Shown here: in pieces, positions 56,120-64,000 of the stretch
Layout of the letters: every line of letters begins with the position of its first letter
How positions within the stretch are numbered: position 1 is the stretch's first letter
Source of the DNA: Flavobacteriaceae bacterium
GTDB taxonomy: Bacteria > Bacteroidota > Bacteroidia > Flavobacteriales > Flavobacteriaceae
DNA: 64,000 nt
NCBI GenBank assembly: GCA_024743095.1
Contig: JANSXF010000016.1
Coordinates: 1-64,000, forward strand
Reading direction: 5' to 3'
Translations under genes and position numbers: made by a program
Notes under the pieces: generated by a model
The model's input: only the letters and a program-made list of their open reading frames with translations
Databases searched by the model: none
What the model was told of the DNA's origin: nothing

Positions 56120-56131
56120 CTTGCTGAAAAA

Positions 56132-58258
56132 TTAAGCGGTTACTCCTTTAGCTGCTTTGATCACTTCCTCTGCAATGTTGGAAGGTGTCTCTGCATAGTG
56201 TGAAAATTCCATTGTCGATGTTGCCCTACCTGAAGACAAAGTCCTCAAAGAGGTAACATAACCAAACATTTCGGATAGTGGAACTTCAGCCTTAACAACT
56301 TTTGCCCCTGCCCTATCGGACATGTTGTTTACCTGACCTCTTCTACGGTTCAAGTCACCAACAATATCACCCATGTTTTCCTCCGGAGTAAGAACCTCCA
56401 ACTTCATGATCGGCTCCATAATAATGGCCCTAGCTTTCTTAGCAGCAACTTTGTAACCCAATTTTGCAGCCAATTCGAAAGAAAGTTGGTCGGAATCCAC
56501 AGGGTGGAAGGAACCATCTTTAAGGGTAATCTTCATGGAATCCATTTCGAAACCGGCCAAAGGACCATTCTTCATAGCCTCTTTGAATCCTTTTTCAACA
56601 GATGGAACAAATTCCTTAGGAATGTTACCACCTTTTATAACGTTTACAAACTCAAGTCCGGATTTACCTTCCTCAGCAGGCTCCATAGTAAAGACGATAT
56701 CCGCAAATTTACCACGACCACCAGTTTGTTTTTTATAGGTTTCCCTATGATCAGCCGTCCCAGTAATAGCCTCTTTGTACTCTACCTGTGGCTGACCTTG
56801 GGTAACGTCTACCTTAAACTCACGCTTAAGACGGTCACAGATAATATCCAAGTGAAGCTCACCCATACCAGAAATAATGGTCTGTCCTGAGGCCTCATCT
56901 GTTTTTACTTGAAACGTTGGATCCTCTTCGGCCAATTTAGCCAAAGCCATACCCAATTTATCCACATCAGCTTTAGTTTTTGGCTCTACTGCGATCCCGA
57001 TTACAGGCTCAGGGAATTGCATACTTTCCAAAACAATAGGATGTTTTTCATCGGAAAGCGTGTCTCCTGTTTTAATATCCTTAAATCCTACAGCTGCACC
57101 AATATCACCAGCCTCAATATATTCAATTGCATTTTGCTTGTTGGAGTGCATTTGGTAGATACGTGAAATACGCTCTTTGTTACCTGAACGATTGTTCAAA
57201 ACGTACGAACCTGCATCCAAACGACCAGAGTATGCCCTAAAGAATGCCAAACGACCTACGAAAGGATCGGTTGCAATCTTGAAAGCTAGAGCAGCAAATG
57301 GCTCTTTTGGGTCCGGCTTTCTTCTTTCTTCTTTTTCCGTGTCAGGATTGACACCTACGATATCATCCTTATCCAACGGTGATGGCAAGTAACGACAAAC
57401 CGCATCCAGCAAAAACTGAACTCCTTTATTTTTAAAGGAAGAACCACAGACCATAGGGATAATAGCCCTATCCATAACAGCAGCACGTAGTGCAGCATGT
57501 ACTTCATCCTCAGTGATGGAGTCTTCATCCTCGAAGAATTTCTCCATCAACTCCTCATCATATTCTGCAACCGCTTCGATCAGAGCAGCCCTATATTCCC
57601 TTACCTCATCCTGCATATCAGCAGGGATATCTACAACATCAAAGGTAGAACCGAAGTTATCCTCGTGCCAAACAACAGCTCTGTTCTTGGCCAAATCCAC
57701 GATTCCTTTAAAGTCAGCTTCGTCACCAATTGGCAAAACAATCGGCACTGCATTCGACCCCAACATTTCGCGAACCTGCTTACATACCGCAAGGAAGTTG
57801 GAACCTTGACGGTCCATCTTGTTCACGAATCCAATTCTTGGCACTTTATAGTTATCGGCCAATCTCCAGTTGGTTTCGGATTGAGGCTCAACACCATCAA
57901 CGGCACTGAACAAGAAAACCAATCCATCCAATACACGAAGGGAACGGTTTACCTCAACCGTAAAATCAACGTGCCCGGGAGTATCGATAATATTAAAGTG
58001 ATAATCCTTTGTATCCGGCAATGCCTGCGCATTCTCCATTGGGAACTTCCAAGTACAAGTTGTAGCTGCAGAAGTAATGGTAATACCGCGCTCCTGCTCT
58101 TGCTCCATCCAGTCCATGGTGGCCGCACCATCGTGCACCTCCCCAATTTTATGACTCACACCTGTATAGAAAAGAATACGTTCCGTAGTAGTTGTCTTTC
58201 CAGCATCAATGTGAGCTGCAATACCTATATTCCTTGTATATTTTAAATCTCTTCCCAT
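56132..58258 (-). CDS. fusA: Elongation factor G
   Basis: The 708-residue GTPase drives ribosomal translocation. G motifs are [19 protein letters not shown] (residues 16-34), DTPGHVDF, and NKMDRQG; switch I has [11 protein letters not shown]. Domain IV includes the loop near [20 protein letters not shown], and domain V ends [13 protein letters not shown]. It lies 8 bp after rpsG. The opposite-strand frames over it are shadows. Confidence 0.98.
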   Translation of the reverse strand: MGRDLKYTRNIGIAAHIDAGKTTTTERILFYTGVSHKIGEVHDGAATMDWMEQEQERGITITSAATTCTWKFPMENAQALPDTKDYHFNIIDTPGHVDFTVEVNRSLRVLDGLVFLFSAVDGVEPQSETNWRLADNYKVPRIGFVNKMDRQGSNFLAVCKQVREMLGSNAVPIVLPIGDEADFKGIVDLAKNRAVVWHEDNFGSTFDVVDIPADMQDEVREYRAALIEAVAEYDEELMEKFFEDEDSITEDEVHAALRAAVMDRAIIPMVCGSSFKNKGVQFLLDAVCRYLPSPLDKDDIVGVNPDTEKEERRKPDPKEPFAALAFKIATDPFVGRLAFFRAYSGRLDAGSYVLNNRSGNKERISRIYQMHSNKQNAIEYIEAGDIGAAVGFKDIKTGDTLSDEKHPIVLESMQFPEPVIGIAVEPKTKADVDKLGMALAKLAEEDPTFQVKTDEASGQTIISGMGELHLDIICDRLKREFKVDVTQGQPQVEYKEAITGTADHRETYKKQTGGRGKFADIVFTMEPAEEGKSGLEFVNVIKGGNIPKEFVPSVEKGFKEAMKNGPLAGFEMDSMKITLKDGSFHPVDSDQLSFELAAKLGYKVAAKKARAIIMEPIMKLEVLTPEENMGDIVGDLNRRRGQVNNMSDRAGAKVVKAEVPLSEMFGYVTSLRTLSSGRATSTMEFSHYAETPSNIAEEVIKAAKGVTA

Positions 58259-58266
58259 TGTATTGT

Positions 58267-58743
58267 TTAGAATCTAAAGTGTGAGAACGCTTTATTGGCC
58301 TCAGCCATCTTATGTGTATCTACTCTTTTCTTCACTGCCGCACCTTCTTCCTTAGCAGCCGCTAAAATCTCAGCCGCCAATTTTTGGGCCATGGATTTCT
58401 CGTTACGCTTTCTTGAAAAGCTGATCAACCATTTCATGGCAGTGGATATTTTCCTATCTGGACGAATCTGCATAGGAATCTGGAATGTTGCACCACCCAC
58501 TCTTCTACTACGAACCTCTACGTGTGGCATAACATTGGAAAGAGCATCTTTCCAAAGCTCCAATCCTGTTTTTTCTTCGTCAGTATTTTTTTCATCAACG
58601 ATCTCAATTGCATCATAGAATATCTTAAACGCAATTGACTTCTTACCATCCCACATCATCATGTTAACAAAACGCGTAACAAGCTGATCGTTAAATTTTG
58701 GGTCTGGTAATAAAGGTCTTTTTTTTGCCTGTTTTTTTCTCAT
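58267..58743 (-). CDS. rpsG: 30S ribosomal protein S7
   Basis: The 158-residue head protein starts [20 protein letters not shown]; the signature is [20 protein letters not shown] and it has [20 protein letters not shown]. 19 bp after rpsL. In E. coli S7 regulates this operon. Confidence 0.97.
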   Translation of the reverse strand: MRKKQAKKRPLLPDPKFNDQLVTRFVNMMMWDGKKSIAFKIFYDAIEIVDEKNTDEEKTGLELWKDALSNVMPHVEVRSRRVGGATFQIPMQIRPDRKISTAMKWLISFSRKRNEKSMAQKLAAEILAAAKEEGAAVKKRVDTHKMAEANKAFSHFRF

Positions 58744-58762
58744 CTCTCTTTCTTAAAAATGA

Positions 58763-59137
58763 TTAATTTTTAGGACGCTTTGCACCATACTTAGATCGAC
58801 GCTGCGTTCTTCCCGCAACACCTGCGGTATCCAATGCACCGCGAACGATATGATATCGCACACCAGGCAAATCCTTTACTCTTCCGCCCCTTACCAATAC
58901 TATCGAGTGCTCTTGGAGGTTGTGTCCTTCACCAGGGATGTATGCGTTCACCTCTTTACCATTGGTCAACCTTACCCTTGCAACTTTACGCATTGCAGAG
59001 TTTGGTTTTTTTGGTGTAGTAGTGTAAACACGCGTACAAACCCCTCTTCTTTGAGGACACGAATCCAAAGCAGCCGATTTACTCTTCTTGGTAATCGTGG
59101 CCCTTCCTTTTCGTACTAATTGTGAAATTGTTGGCAT
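58763..59137 (-). CDS. rpsL: 30S ribosomal protein S12
   Basis: The 124-residue decoding-centre protein starts [37 protein letters not shown] and [17 protein letters not shown] are wild type at the lysines linked to streptomycin resistance. It is the first gene of the 17-kb unit and has a consensus promoter 44-74 bp upstream. Confidence 0.97.
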   Translation of the reverse strand: MPTISQLVRKGRATITKKSKSAALDSCPQRRGVCTRVYTTTPKKPNSAMRKVARVRLTNGKEVNAYIPGEGHNLQEHSIVLVRGGRVKDLPGVRYHIVRGALDTAGVAGRTQRRSKYGAKRPKN

Positions 59138-59162
59138 TAAATTTCTTTTAAAAACTAAATAA

Positions 59163-59177
59163 CCCTCATTTTGAGGG
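59163..59177 (-). promoter_or_regulatory. Hairpin at the 5' end of the rpsL leader
   Basis: CCCTCA-n3-TGAGGG, a perfect 6-bp stem, begins within about two bases of the expected transcription start and lies 26 bp before the rpsL ATG. It could stabilise the mRNA or serve in feedback control. Confidence 0.5.
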
Positions 59178-59180
59178 CTG

Positions 59181-59211
59181 CAAATGTAATGATAATTCCC
59201 AATAATTCAAA
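59181..59211 (-). promoter_or_regulatory. Promoter of the str/S10/spc/alpha ribosomal unit
   Basis: On the minus strand TTTG (59211-59208), 19 bp, then TACATTTG (59188-59181) match the Bacteroidota consensus at both elements. It is the only strong promoter I find for the run from rpsL to rplQ. Confidence 0.85.
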
Positions 59212-59667
59212 TCCCTAGCAATTAATTTTAAACGGAATGAAAAAAAAGTTGAAATACCGATCAAATATCACGAAACCGATCACAACCAAACCCCCGCACA
59301 AACATTCAAAAATCAAAAATATATACCAATTGAATATTACCTATATATATTAAGGTATAGTCTTTCAAAACAAAAAAAACACCCCTTAACATTCCTCTAA
59401 CATTTCCTTATGAACAACCCCCTCAAAGACGGTTGTTATTCCATAACATTTAAAATAATTACAAGCCCCTCATTTTTTAGGGGTCTTTTCAATAATATTG
59501 AAATAAAAGTAATTACACACCCTTAAAATTATATAGTTAATAATGAAACTTATTGTTTTTAAGGTTATTTCATTTAAGCAAGCAGTCTTAAAGATTTTAT
59601 AAAATTAGTTTGGATTATTAACATGAAATTATGATTTTAGCGACTAGCTAATTCAAATAATTTAACA
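59212..59667. other. Upstream region of susC, AT-rich, with two hairpins
   Basis: No gene is seen between the ribosomal promoter and susC. The stretch is very AT-rich. On the plus strand it has AACAACC...GGTTGTT (59413-59419 with 59431-59437) and CCCCT...AGGGG (59466-59470 with 59479-59483) followed by TCTTTTC. A -7 box for susC is not clear; TTAGTTTG at 59605-59612 is the closest. Confidence 0.6.
59413..59489 (+). ncRNA. Candidate structured RNA or leader attenuator upstream of susC
   Basis: Two hairpins in tandem, the second followed by a T-rich run, look like the 3' part of a short transcript or an attenuator about 180 bp before susC. No promoter for it is certain, so this is a weak call. 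Confidence 0.3.
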
Positions 59668-62600
59668 ATGAGAACAAAACTTAATGGATTGTTAACGCTA
59701 TTATTGGCGTTTGTTGTGCATATATCCTATGCGCAAGACAAGACGATTACAGGTACAGTTACGGATGCCGACGGCCTCCCCTTGCCCGGAGTCAACATTG
59801 TCGTTGAAGGGACCACCACTGGTACCCAAACAGATTTCGATGGAAATTATGCTATCAGTGCAAGCGAAGGGCAAACACTGCTTTTCACCTACATTGGACA
59901 AAGACCCTCAACTAAAGTAGTTGGCGCAGGCAGCGTGGTCAATGTTCAAATGGTGGAAGACACCCAGGCTCTTGAGGAGGTAGTTGTTACTGCGCAAGGA
60001 ATCAAGAGAGAAAAGAAAGCCTTGGGATATGCGGTATCCTCCGTTGGTGAAGAGGACTTGGAGCAACGCGCCGATGGTGATGTTGCAAGGGTACTCTCCG
60101 GTAAAGCCTCTGGTGTAAACATTACTGCCGCAGGTGGTATGGCCGGTTCCGGTACAAACGTTGTAATTAGAGGCTTAAGCTCCTTTAGTGGAAGTAACCA
60201 GGCACTATTTGTAGTGGATGGGGTTCCATTTAGTAGCGATACCAATGCCGAAAGCACTAACGGTGATAGCTCAAGCTTTTTGGACGGTAACACGGGTTCC
60301 TCCCGTTTCTTGGATTTAGACCCAAATAATATTGCCAGCGTGGAAGTATTGAAAGGTTTGGCAGCAGCCACACTTTACGGTACCCAAGGTAAGAACGGTG
60401 TTATCCTGATTACCACCAAAGCAGGTTCAGGCGCTGGTAGCACCAAAAAAACGGAAATTACCGTAAACCAATCTTATTTCGTCAATGCCATGGCCTCATT
60501 GCCAGACTACCAAAATGAATACGGTGGTGGTTTTGACCAAGCTTTTGGCTGGTTCTTCAGTAACTGGGGACCTAGATTCGATAGAGATGGCATTTCTGGA
60601 TGGGGAAATCAAGCTGCTATTGATGACAATGGCACCGTAGAACATCCATATTCAACAACTTCGGTCGCAGCCACAAGAAATGCTTTTCCTGAATTGCAAG
60701 GAGCCCGATATGATTGGAAAGCCTACAAGAGCGTTGAAAACTTTTTCAGACCTGGCGGTGTAAGCAACACTTCCATCAATATTAATGGAGGTAGCGAAGA
60801 TGGGACTTCTTCCTTCAACGTTAACCTTGGTTACTTGGACGATGAAAGTTTTGTACCAGGAAACGACTTACAGCGATTCAACATTTCTGTTGGTGGTAGA
60901 GCACAATTATCAAATAAATTCACGGTAAGTGCGACAATGAACTAATCAAGAACTGATTACACTTCTCCTCCTGTATCTGCGAGTAGGGGTAACGGTAGTT
61001 TGGGTCTTTCCTTGTTCGGTTTCGTATTCTTTACACCAAGGAACGTTGACTTGATGGGATTACCATATGAAAACCCCTTAGACCACTCCAGTGTCTACTA
61101 TAGAAATGATAACGGGATTATCAACCCACGCTGGGTCCTGAACAACGTTTCCAACAACCAGTTGACCAATCGATTTTTCTGGAATGCCTCTATCAGCTAT
61201 GCGCTGTCCGAAAATCTAGATTTGACCTATAGGGGCGGTATGGACTTTTATACAGAGAGAAACACACAATATTCGAACAAAGGTGGTGTAGGTTTTGATT
61301 CCGTACTTTTCGGGTACTTAAGAACATATGACAACAATAACACCATTTGGGACCACTATTTGGCCTTAAACGGAAATTATGACCTTTCTGAAAAGTTGGG
61401 CATGACATTTACGGCCGGTGCTACAACAAGGTCTACAACATTTGACCAACAAGGTGTTTCCAGTACCGGTCAATTGGTGTACGGGATCACTCGTCACTAC
61501 AACTACTCCAACCAATTGCCCATTCAGTTTACTCAAAGAAGAAACATTGCAGGTCTTTTGGGACAAGTTACCTTTGACTATGACAACATGGTTTTCTTGA
61601 CAGGTTCGACCAGAACAGATTATGTATCCAACTTGATTACCGAAAACAATAGTAGAACGTACCCTAGTGGAAGTGTATCTTTCCTGCCAACGGCCGCGTT
61701 CCCAGAACTACAATCGCAAGGCGGGCTTAACTTTTTGAAGTTGAGAGCTGGTGTTGGTACTTCCGCAACCTTTCCAACGGGCTATCCTACTCTAGGGTAT
61801 GTAGAACAAAACACCCAAGTATTTGGTGAAGGAGGGGAAGTAACGACCAACCAAGTTGCCGATTTTAGAGCAAACCCAGATTTAAAACCCGAACTTTTGA
61901 CAGAATACGAAGTTGGTTTCGAGTCCAGATTTTTCAACAACAAAGTTTCCTTGGACTTCACCTATTTCAATCGTATCACAAAAGATTTGATCGTTGAAGA
62001 ACCGCTTTCTCCATCAACCGGATTTACCTTTACACAAAGTAACATTGGTAAGATTGAAGGCGATGGTATTGAAATCGATGCCTCTGTGGACTGGTTCAGA
62101 AGTGACAGCCCCGGAGGGTTCAATTGGAACACCAGAGCAAACTTTTCTACTTACAACCCTGTTGTAACCGAACAGGAACAAGATATCATCATTTACGCAG
62201 GTAGTCCGACCCTATGGGTAGGTGGAAATGCTGCCATCAAAGGAAAACCACTTGGATCTATAGTAGGTACTGCAGTTGGAAGAGATGCAGACGGGAACTA
62301 CTTGGTAAACAATGCCGGTGATTATGTTATCGTGGAACAAGATCTGGATGGAAACGTTCCTGTTATCGGCGACCCAAATCCAGATTACGTAATGAACATC
62401 ATCAACTCGATGTCCTTCAAGAACTGGAATTTCGGTTTCCAAATCAGTCACACCAAAGGGGGGGACATGATGTCCAGCACAATTGCCACCTTACTTGGTC
62501 GTGGTTTGATCACAGAAACACTGAACAGGGAAAACACTTATATACTACCAGGTGTAAATCAAACCACCGGAGAACCAAACATGAGACAAACAAACAACTC

Positions 62601-62910
62601 ATCATATTATTTTGACAATATTTTGTTCGGCCCTGCTGAACTTAAAATTTATGATGCTTCTGTAATCCGTTTGCAAGAGGTTTCCCTTGGTTATTCTTTC
62701 CCTAAGAAGTTCTTGGACAAAACTCCATTTGGTTCTTTGAGCATTACCGCACAAGGCTTCAACCTTTGGTATGATGCTTACAACACCCCAGATGGTGCCA
62801 ATTTTGACCCTAACGTTCAAGGTGCCGGTGTTGGTAATGCGCAAGGATTTGATTTTATCAACGGGCCAAGTGCTAAAAAATATGGCCTAAGCGTAAAAGC
62901 CTCGTTCTAA
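59668..62910 (+). pseudogene. SusC/RagA-type TonB-linked outer membrane receptor, interrupted by in-frame TAA
   Basis: The frame codes a signal peptide (ending ISYAQ), a carboxypeptidase-like domain (about 25-105, TVTDADGLPLPGVNI), a plug (about 115-250; SGVNITAAGG, NQALFVVDGVPFSS, VLKGLAAATLYG) and the start of the barrel. It meets TAA at 60943-60945 after residue 425 (SATMN). The same frame continues without shift (SRTDYTSPPVSASRGNG...) to the natural end LSVKASF at 62910, a total of 1080 codons and the usual SusC size. The TAA stands where a tyrosine is expected (MN-Y-SRTDY), one base from TAT or TAC. The downstream SusD gene is open. Either a recent nonsense mutation or a sequence error; a TTG at 61000 might restart but would lack the signal peptide. 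Confidence 0.85.
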
Positions 62911-62931
62911 ATAAAAAATAGCTAAAACATT

Positions 62932-64000
62932 ATGAAAAAAATAAATAAATATATAATTGTTGCTCTCTTAACTGTGGCTGGATTGTTCCAAGCATGCGAG
63001 ACAACGGATTTGGACATAAAAACTAGTCCGAACGAACTGGATCCCACTTCTGGCGACCCCAATTTACAGTTGAACGCCATTCAGTTGGCCTATGTGACCA
63101 GCATGAACAACTTAAGTGATTTAGGAGGGGAATTGACCAGAATCCAATATATGAGTGGGCGAATCTACTTTAACAACTACGGTGGTGGTACCCTGAGCGG
63201 AACATGGGAAAGAACCTATAGTAGTGGTTCTTCCTTTGGTCAAAACCTTGGTATTTGGACCAACGTGGACGGCCTGATCGCCTTAGATGCTACAAGTGAT
63301 GTTGATTATTCGTTTCACGTAGCTGTGGGACAGACCCTAAAAGCACACATGCTTATGTTGCTTGTGGACTATATCGGTGAAGCTGTTTACAGCGAAGCTG
63401 GTAATCCCGATGAATTTCCAGCTCCTTTGATGGATGATGGAGCATCTGTATATGCAGAGGCTTTGGCCCTATTGGATGAAGCCGAAGCAATGTTCAATGC
63501 AGGTCCTTCAACACAAGGTGCCACGGATTTCTTTTATGATGGAGATACAACAAAATGGGCCAAACTGGTAAATACTCTCAGATTAAAAGCCTATATCACC
63601 ACTGGAAATACCGCTGCTTTTGATGCCGTTATCGCAGAAGGTGACGCTAATTTCATCTCTTCTACCGAAGACGACTTTCAATTTCAGTATGGCACCCGAT
63701 CTTTACAGCCTGATACCCGTCATCCGGATTATGGAACCGACTATACCGTTAGTGGGGCCGGAGCCTACAGGTCCAATTGGTTAATGCAATATATGTTAAA
63801 CGTGGACGATCCAAGGATTCGATACTATTTCTATCGCCAATCGGGAGCCACTCCAGGTGCGGACGCAGATCCTGACGAGGAAACCTTGGCGTGTTCTTTG
63901 GCGATACCCCCGGTCCACTACCAAGAAAGCGAGTGGGCATATTGTGCCGTTCCTGAAGGTTACTGGGGCAGATCACATGGCAACAACGAAGGTACACCTC
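62932..64000 (+). CDS. SusD/RagB family nutrient-binding lipoprotein (3' end beyond window)
   Basis: ATG at 62932 opens a frame of 356 complete codons to the right edge. It starts with a lipoprotein signal (MKKINKYIIVALLTVAGLFQAC, Cys22). The SusD fold is recognised from the N-terminal TPR-like helices (LNAIQLAYVTSMNNLSDLGG, ALKAHMLMLLVDYIGEAVYS-type segment with a K instead, here LKAHMLMLLVDYIGEAVYSE), DDGASVYAEALALLDEAEAM and WAKLVNTLRLKAYITTG. It follows susC by 21 bp and would form the lid on the SusC channel. The substrate, glycan or peptide, is unknown. Confidence 0.9.
   Translation, partial: MKKINKYIIVALLTVAGLFQACETTDLDIKTSPNELDPTSGDPNLQLNAIQLAYVTSMNNLSDLGGELTRIQYMSGRIYFNNYGGGTLSGTWERTYSSGSSFGQNLGIWTNVDGLIALDATSDVDYSFHVAVGQTLKAHMLMLLVDYIGEAVYSEAGNPDEFPAPLMDDGASVYAEALALLDEAEAMFNAGPSTQGATDFFYDGDTTKWAKLVNTLRLKAYITTGNTAAFDAVIAEGDANFISSTEDDFQFQYGTRSLQPDTRHPDYGTDYTVSGAGAYRSNWLMQYMLNVDDPRIRYYFYRQSGATPGADADPDEETLACSLAIPPVHYQESEWAYCAVPEGYWGRSHGNNEGTP

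Noticed and set aside
57497-58246. 249-residue frame opposite fusA
   Set aside because: Antisense shadow of a highly conserved gene, no domain, no promoter.
58763-59137. Streptomycin-resistance change in S12
   Set aside because: The lysines in PKKPNS and VKDLPG are the sensitive-type residues.

Overview
This window reads as chromosome from a member of the Bacteroidota, most likely a marine Flavobacteriaceae close to Muricauda/Flagellimonas. The evidence is the SusC/SusD pair, FecI/FecR-coupled TonB receptors, many short lipoproteins, -7 boxes of the form TAnnTTTG, few Shine-Dalgarno sequences, and the ribosomal order rpsL-rpsG-fusA-rpsJ...rplQ-carA-eno. The genus is inferred from gene content, not from a search. 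I see no rRNA, tRNA, insertion sequence, prophage or CRISPR array.

Bases 1-8866 hold an aldehyde dehydrogenase (cut by the left edge) with a DapA-family lyase and a divergent AraC regulator, probably for hydroxyproline catabolism. They are followed by an exonuclease/GIY-YIG fusion nuclease, a mutarotase-like protein, an M20 peptidase, a LolE-like permease and a NamZ (DUF1343) lipoprotein. Bases 8867-11765 carry a BspA-like surface lipoprotein gene broken by an in-frame TAG and embedded in mosaic intergenic repeats and heptamer arrays.

Bases 11766-22951 are mixed housekeeping and accessory genes: sterol-desaturase-like enzyme, methyltransferase, metalloprotease lipoprotein, queE, an exported RidA, a HerA-like ATPase, an HxlR regulator with a divergent hydrolase, folD and ffh. 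Bases 23126-28303 form a signalling locus: a repeat-built lipoprotein divergent from an ECF sigma factor, a FecR anti-sigma factor and a TonB receptor with an STN domain. Bases 28462-37601 include argS (with a dispersed repeat inside the coding sequence), an arginine-deiminase-like/CtlX pair and gltA; glgA, eno and carA follow.

Bases 42002-59137, all on the minus strand, are the merged str, S10, spc and alpha ribosomal operons (rpsL to rplQ). They start from a near-consensus promoter at about 59.2 kb and end at a strong terminator before carA. A terminator-like hairpin with a possible competing pairing lies between rpsJ and rplC. Bases 59668-64000 carry a SusC gene broken by an in-frame TAA, followed by a SusD gene cut by the right edge.

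The most unusual points are the two in-frame nonsense codons in surface-protein genes, the repeat exapted into argS, the repeat-modular lipoprotein beside the FecI/FecR/TonB locus, the rpsJ-rplC leader, and a 90-bp nested palindromic element at 32.75 kb. I do not see a clearly new defence or mobile system.
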